A DNA stretch of 18,904 nucleotides, taken from the NCBI GenBank assembly GCA_030614505.1, contig JAUWTX010000013.1, positions 1-18,904 on the forward strand, written 5' to 3'. The stretch is from Desulfuromonadales bacterium. GTDB lineage: Bacteria; Desulfobacterota; Desulfuromonadia; Desulfuromonadales; BM103. The notes under the pieces were generated by a model, which did no database searches, was not told the DNA's origin, and saw nothing but the letters and a program-made list of their open reading frames with translations. The translations under genes and the position numbers were made by a program. Below are positions 14,223 through 18,904 of the stretch, piece by piece. Position 1 is the stretch's first letter, and each line of letters begins with the position of its first letter.

Positions 14223-14627
14223 CTACTTACGTTGTTCCGTCGCAATCGCCAGCTTAGTAAAGCCAGCATCTCTGGCAAGATCCATCAAAGTAACCACTTT
14301 GCCATGTTTCGATTCCTGATCAGCCAACAACAGGACAGTCGTCTGCTTAACTTCAGACTGATGCTCAGCGAGCAAGTTTCTATAATCATCAAGAGAGATC
14401 TTCTGGTTGTGGTAATGGATATCGCCTTCACGAGAAAGATAGATTTTGATCTCTTTCGGTTCGCGATCGATCGTTTGTGACGAAGCCTCGGGGAGTTTGA
14501 TAGAGATACCGGGGCTCTCCACAAAAGTCGTAGAAATCATAAAGAAAATCAACAAGAGGAAAACCACATCGACCATTGGCGTCATATCGATTCGTGGCTC
14601 ATCATTTTGTTTGCGCAGAAAACTCAT
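14223..14627 (-). CDS. exbD: ExbD/TolR family biopolymer transport protein
   Basis: The small stator partner of ExbB/TolQ; together they use the proton gradient to energise TonB- or TolA-type envelope machines. The 134 residues have the expected architecture: a short cytoplasmic tail, one membrane helix at about 18-36 (PMVDVVFLLLIFFM) carrying the proton-accepting D20, and a periplasmic domain of about 45-130. The ATG at 14625-14627 directly abuts the exbB stop, which supports co-translation. There is no tonB, tolA, tolB or pal gene in the window, so the choice between ExbD and TolR stays open. Confidence 0.9.
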   Translation of the reverse strand: MSFLRKQNDEPRIDMTPMVDVVFLLLIFFMISTTFVESPGISIKLPEASSQTIDREPKEIKIYLSREGDIHYHNQKISLDDYRNLLAEHQSEVKQTTVLLLADQESKHGKVVTLMDLARDAGFTKLAIATEQRK

Positions 14628-15227
14628 TTACTCCCCCAGAAGATCAACCAGACGAAGCGAATAATCTTCCATTTCAATAATTAACTGGTCGAGACGTCCC
14701 GTCAGGTAGCGATGAGCCAGGATGACCGGGATGGCAACTGTCATACCCGCAGCAGTGGTCACCAACGCTTCCGAAATGCCACCACCCAAAGTTGCCGGCG
14801 TGCCCATCCCTAGAGTTGCGATCACATTAAAGGCCCGGATCATACCAAGGACAGTACCAAGCAGTCCCAGCAAAGGAGAAATCGTTGCTATAGTCCCCAG
14901 CAGCCCCAGGAAACGCTGCAGAGGTGCCGCTTCCCTCCGCCCGGTTTCTTCAACAACCGCCTTAATTTGATCACGACTGCGACCGGCGACACGAAGTGCG
15001 GCAAGAAAAACCTGCGCCAGAGGGGATTCAGACTTATGGCAGGTGGCAACCGCTTCATCATGTCGGTCTTTGGCGACCAACGGCTCAACCTGATGGGCAA
15101 GTTCTCTGAACTCACGTCGGACTTTGATATAGGTCCAGAGACGTTCCAGGAAAATCCCCAGTGCAAAGATAGAGCAGAGTGCAATCGGATACATTAAGTA
15201 TCCGCCTTTTTGGATAACAAGCCACAT
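14628..15227 (-). CDS. exbB: ExbB/TolQ/MotA family proton channel protein
   Basis: The pentameric channel subunit that pairs with ExbD/TolR in the inner membrane. From the ATG at 15225-15227 it has 199 residues with three hydrophobic segments: about 11-30, 107-135 and 155-177. The second segment contains GLLGTVLGMIRAF and the third the TTAAGMTVAIPVI block with the paired Thr of the proton path; both are family signatures. A TTG at 15234-15236 would add three residues. AAGGA lies three bases before the TTG and twelve before the ATG, so neither spacing is ideal. The ribosome site is part of a perfect palindrome, CCTTAAATTAAGG (15241-15253), that could hide it. Downstream exbD abuts it. Confidence 0.9.
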   Translation of the reverse strand: MWLVIQKGGYLMYPIALCSIFALGIFLERLWTYIKVRREFRELAHQVEPLVAKDRHDEAVATCHKSESPLAQVFLAALRVAGRSRDQIKAVVEETGRREAAPLQRFLGLLGTIATISPLLGLLGTVLGMIRAFNVIATLGMGTPATLGGGISEALVTTAAGMTVAIPVILAHRYLTGRLDQLIIEMEDYSLRLVDLLGE

Positions 15228-15341
15228 GTTGATCAAAGTTCCTTAAATTAAGGGCCATAACAGCCGGTTGTGTGAGTTGCCAGGAGTTAGTCAGCAGACC
15301 CGATATTTCATCAGGGCAATTTTATTGGTTTTTATACCGGA

Positions 15342-15830
15342 TTACAATGAAAACTCGGAAAAAGCTTTGGCAAGTAAAGAATAGGTTTTTTCGATGTGCT
15401 GAGGAATAACCCTGGTATCAGCAAGAATCGGCATGAAGTTGCTATCTCCAACCCATCGAGGAACGATATGCATATGGATGTGGTCCGCGATACCGGCTCC
15501 GGAGGCCTGGCCAATGTTCCAGCCGATATTGAAACCTTGAGCAGCACAAACTTCACGTAGCACCCTCTGACTGAGGACCATCAGTTGGTGGATTTCAAGG
15601 ATCTCGTGATTTTCCAGCTCGGCTGAATCCGACAGATGGCGATAAGGGGAAATCATCATGTGTCCATTTGAATAAGGATAGCGATTCATGATGACATAGC
15701 TGTGCTCCCCTCGCGCCACAACCAGGCGAGACTGATCCTCTGCAGTGTCTTCGCCGACACAGAATATGCAGCGATCATTTTCCGGACCCTGGATATATTC
15801 AAGCCGCCAGGGTGCCCACAATCGATCCAT
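15342..15830 (-). CDS. HIT family protein (Ap4A phosphorylase/hydrolase-like)
   Basis: A cytosolic histidine-triad nucleotide-binding protein that probably acts on dinucleoside polyphosphates or AMP conjugates. From the ATG at 15828-15830 it has 162 residues. The triad is complete: H117-I-H119-M-H121 (ADHIHMHIVP), with H119 as the expected nucleophile. C21 and C24 (RCIFC) suggest the zinc site of the Hint-like branch, and the opening LWAPWRLEYI is characteristic of the Ap4A-phosphorylase-like subgroup also seen in actinobacteria. Other starts exist at 15833 (ATG) and 15842 (GTG); GAGG is spaced best for 15830. It is 114 bp upstream of exbB, so it may share a transcript or be separate. The substrate cannot be read from the sequence. 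Confidence 0.9.
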   Translation of the reverse strand: MDRLWAPWRLEYIQGPENDRCIFCVGEDTAEDQSRLVVARGEHSYVIMNRYPYSNGHMMISPYRHLSDSAELENHEILEIHQLMVLSQRVLREVCAAQGFNIGWNIGQASGAGIADHIHMHIVPRWVGDSNFMPILADTRVIPQHIEKTYSLLAKAFSEFSL

Positions 15831-15888
15831 CATTCGCCTCACAATCCTTTAACTGTAATCTGAATTTTTGTTTTTTTACGGTTTAACC

Positions 15889-15975
15889 ATCCTGTATATC
15901 CTGCCTATCTACTGTTAAATAAAAATCTTTAAAAACAGAACCTGTATTTACAGGGATAGGCAGGATGAACAGGAT
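15889..15975. repeat. Palindromic intergenic repeat element
   Basis: Left arm 15889-15909 (ATCCTGTATATCCTGCCTAT plus C) and right arm 15955-15975 are 21-bp inverted repeats with two mismatches. The 45-base centre contains a second perfect hairpin, CCTGTA-TT-TACAGG at 15941-15954. It is AT-rich, has no coding capacity and sits between the HIT gene and the metallophosphoesterase gene. It looks like a dispersed non-autonomous element. In the 15831-16078 spacer I see nothing else I can support. Confidence 0.75.
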
Positions 15976-16078
15976 AAAAACAAAAACCATAAATGCTAAA
16001 AACGTGTATTCCATTACAGTTTTACGTTAAATATTTATAGCCTTTCGTTTAAGTTATAAGTCCGTTTTCTTACCGATA

Positions 16079-16591
16079 TTAATCTAGACGAATGATTGTT
16101 CCCCGGACATCATCGCCAATCTCCAGAAGGCCGACGCTATGATAAGCCATATTACGCCTGTCCGTTGCACTGCCAGGATTGAAGAACAAAACCCCATCAC
16201 GCCGATGGCAGGCAGGACAGTGACTATGCCCATAGACCAGGCAATCGAGCGGGACCGAGGAAAACTCGCGATAAACTCGCTCTTCAAGCCCACCAGGAGG
16301 GCCCCAACCGTGGATCAACCCTATAGTGAAACCACCGACATTTATTATTTTTTTTAAGGGCACACCCGGTGTTGCCGAATCCATGTTACCACGTACGACG
16401 TGAGTTGGATAATCGTTAAAGACACTCAGAAGTTCAGGAGCAACCAAGTCACCTGCATGTAGAATCATATCAACCGGAGCGAGAACATTTTCGATCAGAT
16501 CCAGCAAATACGACTGTGCATCACCTGAGTCAGGAAGGTGAGTGTCTGAGAGAACACCTATTCTTAAAGGGGAGACTGATGAAATATTCAT
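16079..16591 (-). CDS. YfcE/MJ0936-type metallophosphoesterase
   Basis: A small cytosolic phosphodiesterase of the calcineurin-like superfamily. Members hydrolyse model phosphodiesters with Mn or Ni; the natural substrate is usually unknown. The 170 residues hold every metal motif in order: D16 and H18 (SDTHLP), D48 (HAGDL), N69 (GNMD), H94 (LIHGWG), and H122 with H124 (YGHSHCP). The FFNPGSATDRR block near 136-146 is typical of the subgroup. The ATG at 16589-16591 has no clear ribosome site, but no better start is available. It is a stand-alone minus-strand gene divergent from maeB, and its -35-like TTGACA (complement of 16653-16658) is not matched by a good -10. Confidence 0.9.
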   Translation of the reverse strand: MNISSVSPLRIGVLSDTHLPDSGDAQSYLLDLIENVLAPVDMILHAGDLVAPELLSVFNDYPTHVVRGNMDSATPGVPLKKIINVGGFTIGLIHGWGPPGGLEERVYREFSSVPLDCLVYGHSHCPACHRRDGVLFFNPGSATDRRNMAYHSVGLLEIGDDVRGTIIRLD

Positions 16592-16753
16592 AAATAAAAA
16601 CCGTGTATAAACGAAAAAGCTCTTGTCCTTAATTAACGTTTGGATACCAACCTGTCAACATTTCTGCTGAAAAACGTTTAAAAACAGCCCACCCTGGCCA
16701 ATTCGAGCCACATACGACCAGCCCCTCTCCTCATTTATGAGTGATTATATGTC

Positions 16754-16781
16754 TTGACGATCCAGGCAAACGCGTTATCTT
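16754..16781 (+). promoter_or_regulatory. Candidate upstream promoter of maeB
   Basis: TTGACG (16754-16759) and TATCTT (16776-16781) are 16 bases apart. Transcription would start near 16788 and give a leader of about 230 bases that includes the repeat structure at 16807-16875. Confidence 0.4.
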
Positions 16782-16806
16782 AGTGTTGTCTAAGTTTATT
16801 GTTGTT

Positions 16807-16875
16807 CACATTCACATATTGGCATCAGCATTGCTTTGTGAATGTGTGCTTTTTTTATGTGAATGTGTGCTTTTT
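16807..16875 (+). promoter_or_regulatory. Paired inverted and tandem repeats in the maeB leader (possible attenuator or operator)
   Basis: CACATTCACATA (16807-16818) is the exact complement of TATGTGAATGTG (16856-16867). Its first ten bases also pair with TGTGAATGTG at 16837-16846. The two partner sites belong to an 18-bp tandem repeat (16837-16854 and 16858-16875, starting TGTGAATGTGTGC). Each is followed by a T-rich run, so two mutually exclusive terminator-like hairpins are possible. They could equally be half-sites for a DNA-binding regulator. Confidence 0.45.
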
Positions 16876-16899
16876 CTTATCAGTCCAAGGTGTTTTCCC

Positions 16900-16929
16900 T
16901 TGACATATGGTGGCAATGAGCCTTATCTA
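16900..16929 (+). promoter_or_regulatory. Candidate proximal promoter of maeB
   Basis: A perfect TTGACA (16900-16905) is followed after 18 bases by TATCTA (16924-16929), a weak -10. Transcription starting near 16936 would bypass the upstream repeat structure. Confidence 0.4.
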
Positions 16930-17017
16930 TCATTTTTACTATAGCTAAAAAAATTTACTGAAACAAAAACCAGAACAACTATTGGCTTTTAGTCAACAAG
17001 CCAGGAGGACACAAAAC

Positions 17018-18904
17018 ATGTCAACACGTCAGGAAGCGCTTGATTATCACTCTAAAGGGCGTAAAGGTAAAATTGAAGTTATTACTACCAAACCTTGTGA
17101 AACCAGCAGGGATCTTGCCCTGGCCTATAGCCCCGGGGTCGCAGAACCTTGCCTGGAAATAGAAAAAAACCCCGATGACGCCTACGAATATACTGCCAAA
17201 GGCAACCTGGTAGCCGTTGTATCAGATGGTACTGCAGTGCTCGGCCTTGGTGATATTGGCGCTCTGGCCGGCAAGCCGGTTATGGAAGGGAAAGGTATTC
17301 TGTTCAAAAGTTTCGCCGACATCGACGTATTCGACATCGAGCTCGACACCAAGGATTCCGATGAACTGATCCGCACCGTCAAGCTGCTTGAGCCGACCTT
17401 TGGCGGCATCAACCTCGAAGATATCAAAGGCCCTGAGTGCTTCGATATCGAAGAAGAGCTCCAGAAGATTATGAGTATCCCGGTCTTCCACGATGATCAG
17501 CATGGCACTGCCATCATCTCCGCCGCCGGTATGCTCAATGCTCTTGAGATTGTCGGTAAGGATGTCGGAAAATGTAAGATTGTTATCAACGGTGCCGGTG
17601 CTGCTGGCATCGCCTGTGCCAACCTCGCTATCACCATGGGCATCGATAAAAACAACGTTATCCTCTGCGATACCAAAGGTGTCATCTACAAAGGCCGCGC
17701 CGCAGGAATGAACGACTACAAGGAGCGCCTGGCCGCCGAGACCGACGCACGCACTTTGGAAGACGCCATGAAGGATGCCGATATTTTCTTCGGCGTTTCT
17801 GCCAAAGGGGCCCTGACCGAAGACATGCTGCGTTCGATGGCCAAAGACCCGATCGTCTTTGCCATGGCCAACCCTGATCCGGAGATCACACCGCCGGAAG
17901 CAAAAGCCGTACGTGATGATGTGATCATCGGCACCGGCCGTTCCGATTACAACAACCAGGTCAACAACGTGCTCTGCTTCCCTTTCCTGTTCCGTGGCGC
18001 ACTCGATGTCCGCGCCAGCGCGATTAACGACGAAATGAAGCTGGCCGCAGTTAAGGCACTCGCGGACCTTGGCAAGTTGGACGTTCCTGAGTCTGTACGC
18101 AAGGCTTACAGAGGTGAATCGATCGAATTCGGTCGTGAGTACCTGATTCCGAAACCTTTTGATCCACGCGTCCTGCTGCATGTTGCTCCGGCAGTGGCAC
18201 AAGCGGCTATGGACTCCGGAGTCGCCCGTCGTCCTATCAAAGATATGGCAAAATACATCGAGAGCCTCGAAGCAATGCAGGGCCGCTCCAAACAGATTAT
18301 GCGGACACTGATCAACAAAGCCAAGTCCTGTCCGAAACGAATCGTCTTTCCTGAAGGTGAAGAAGAAAAAATCCTGCGTGCAGCCCACATTCTGGTTGAA
18401 GAAGGAATCGCCAAGCCGATCCTGCTTGGCGACGAAGCCGAGATCAAACTCAATGCAGCCAAAGCAAACGTCGACCTTACCGGGATCACAATTATCGACC
18501 CGACCAATAGTGACATGGTGGAAGGTTACACCGAAGAATTCTTCACCATGCGCCAGCGCAAGGGAGTCACCCAGGCAGAGGCCCATCGCACCATGAGCAA
18601 GAGCCGCAACCATTTCGGTTCGATGATGGTTCTTAAGGGCGATGCCGACACCCTGCTCTCGGGGATTAACCATCACTATCCCGAAACCATCCGCCCGGCT
18701 CTGGAAGTTATCGGCAAGCGTGAAGGTCTGTCCAAGGTCCACGGTATGTATATGATGGTCACCAAGAAGGAAGCAACCTTCTTCGCCGACACCACTGTGG
18801 CGATCGAACCGACTGCGGAAGAATTAGCTGAAACGGCGATTCTAACTGCCCAGAAGGCCCGTCAATTCGATTTCGAACCCAAGGTTGCCATGTTATCCTT
18901 CTCC
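17018..18904 (+). CDS. maeB: NADP-type malic enzyme with phosphotransacetylase-like domain (3' end cut by window edge)
   Basis: Oxidatively decarboxylates malate to pyruvate with NAD(P) in the cytosol, linking the TCA cycle to C3 metabolism. I translated 629 codons with no stop; the fused family is about 750 residues, so the last 120 or so are missing. The malic N-terminal domain shows catalytic Y37 (LAYSPGV), K92 (MEGKGILFK), metal ligands E134-D135 (INLEDIKGPE) and D160 (FHDDQHGTA). The NAD(P)-binding domain has NGAGAAGIAC near 191-200 and MANPDPEI at 283-290. From about residue 425 the sequence is phosphotransacetylase-like (RIVFPEGEEEKILRAA at 441-456), usually regulatory and not catalytic in this family. 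AGGAGG at 17003-17008 lies nine bases before the ATG. The coenzyme cannot be settled by eye. A long open antisense frame (17222-18742) is a by-product of codon bias. Confidence 0.95.
   Translation, partial: MSTRQEALDYHSKGRKGKIEVITTKPCETSRDLALAYSPGVAEPCLEIEKNPDDAYEYTAKGNLVAVVSDGTAVLGLGDIGALAGKPVMEGKGILFKSFADIDVFDIELDTKDSDELIRTVKLLEPTFGGINLEDIKGPECFDIEEELQKIMSIPVFHDDQHGTAIISAAGMLNALEIVGKDVGKCKIVINGAGAAGIACANLAITMGIDKNNVILCDTKGVIYKGRAAGMNDYKERLAAETDARTLEDAMKDADIFFGVSAKGALTEDMLRSMAKDPIVFAMANPDPEITPPEAKAVRDDVIIGTGRSDYNNQVNNVLCFPFLFRGALDVRASAINDEMKLAAVKALADLGKLDVPESVRKAYRGESIEFGREYLIPKPFDPRVLLHVAPAVAQAAMDSGVARRPIKDMAKYIESLEAMQGRSKQIMRTLINKAKSCPKRIVFPEGEEEKILRAAHILVEEGIAKPILLGDEAEIKLNAAKANVDLTGITIIDPTNSDMVEGYTEEFFTMRQRKGVTQAEAHRTMSKSRNHFGSMMVLKGDADTLLSGINHHYPETIRPALEVIGKREGLSKVHGMYMMVTKKEATFFADTTVAIEPTAEELAETAILTAQKARQFDFEPKVAMLSFS

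Larger units (their letters stand above)
16592..17017. other. Intergenic region between the metallophosphoesterase gene and maeB
   Basis: A 426-bp AT-rich spacer between divergent genes. No convincing gene is present; a 67-codon frame at 16741-16944 has a low-complexity translation and no ribosome site. It holds two candidate plus-strand promoters and a paired inverted/tandem repeat, listed separately. From 16592 to 16740 I see only a TTGACA-like box on the minus strand. Confidence 0.7.

Noticed and set aside
16741..16944. 67-codon plus-strand frame in the maeB leader
   Set aside because: Its translation is a hydrophobic, repetitive product of the 18-bp tandem repeat (LCECVLF twice), with no ribosome site.
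17222..18742. Open antisense frame of 506 codons opposite maeB
   Set aside because: The plus strand encodes a clear malic enzyme through the whole interval with its own ribosome site. The antisense translation has no family features and reflects codon bias in the sense gene.
1..18904. CRISPR arrays, tRNA or rRNA genes, insertion sequences with transposases, defence systems
   Set aside because: None was seen on reading both strands; the repeats present are too short, too few or too irregular for CRISPR, and no transposase or defence protein is encoded.

Overview
The window reads as an ordinary core segment of a bacterial chromosome with moderate GC. Gene order and protein style point to Desulfuromonadota (Desulfuromonas, Pelobacter or Geobacter relatives). 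The clues are a mutS - amiC - glnD - xerD - apgM run, an archaeal-type phosphoglycerate mutase, a G/K-type phosphofructokinase and a malic enzyme carrying a phosphotransacetylase-like tail. This assignment comes from family knowledge and was not checked by any search.

Layout. Positions 1-9190 hold a minus-strand block read right to left: mutS (mismatch repair), amiC (periplasmic cell-wall amidase), glnD (PII uridylyltransferase), xerD (chromosome dimer resolution) and the first 301 codons of apgM, cut by the left edge. A 267-bp divergent spacer separates mutS from a plus-strand pair: an unrecognised 173-residue soluble protein and a cation diffusion facilitator (CDF) transporter. That pair ends in a strong, probably bidirectional terminator at 10981-11016. 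A second minus-strand block (11041-15830, read right to left) holds a HIT-family protein, ExbB/TolQ, ExbD/TolR, 6-phosphofructokinase and a GAF-containing chemoreceptor. A YfcE-type metallophosphoesterase follows on the minus strand at 16079-16591. After a 426-bp regulatory spacer, maeB runs off the right edge on the plus strand with 629 codons present. The apgM and maeB genes are open at the window edges.

How the genes relate. Glycolysis and C3/C4 metabolism are represented by pfk, apgM and maeB, nitrogen sensing by glnD, and genome maintenance by mutS and xerD. Envelope work is represented by amiC and exbBD. The second block may be one transcript, since most gaps are 0-46 bp, but functional coupling of a chemoreceptor with pfk and exbBD is not shown by the sequence.

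No new multi-gene defence or mobile system was found. The less ordinary signal lies in small repeats. The mutS-amiC junction looks like a former ATGA overlap split by a palindromic repeat element, leaving a 28-bp near-duplicate of the amiC start next to the mutS stop. A perfect 21-bp tandem repeat lies just upstream of amiC. An in-frame 18-bp minisatellite lies inside mutS. Heptamer arrays follow the xerD and exbD stop codons. A second palindromic element lies at 15889-15975. The maeB leader has one sequence able to pair with either of two tandem copies, each followed by a T run.
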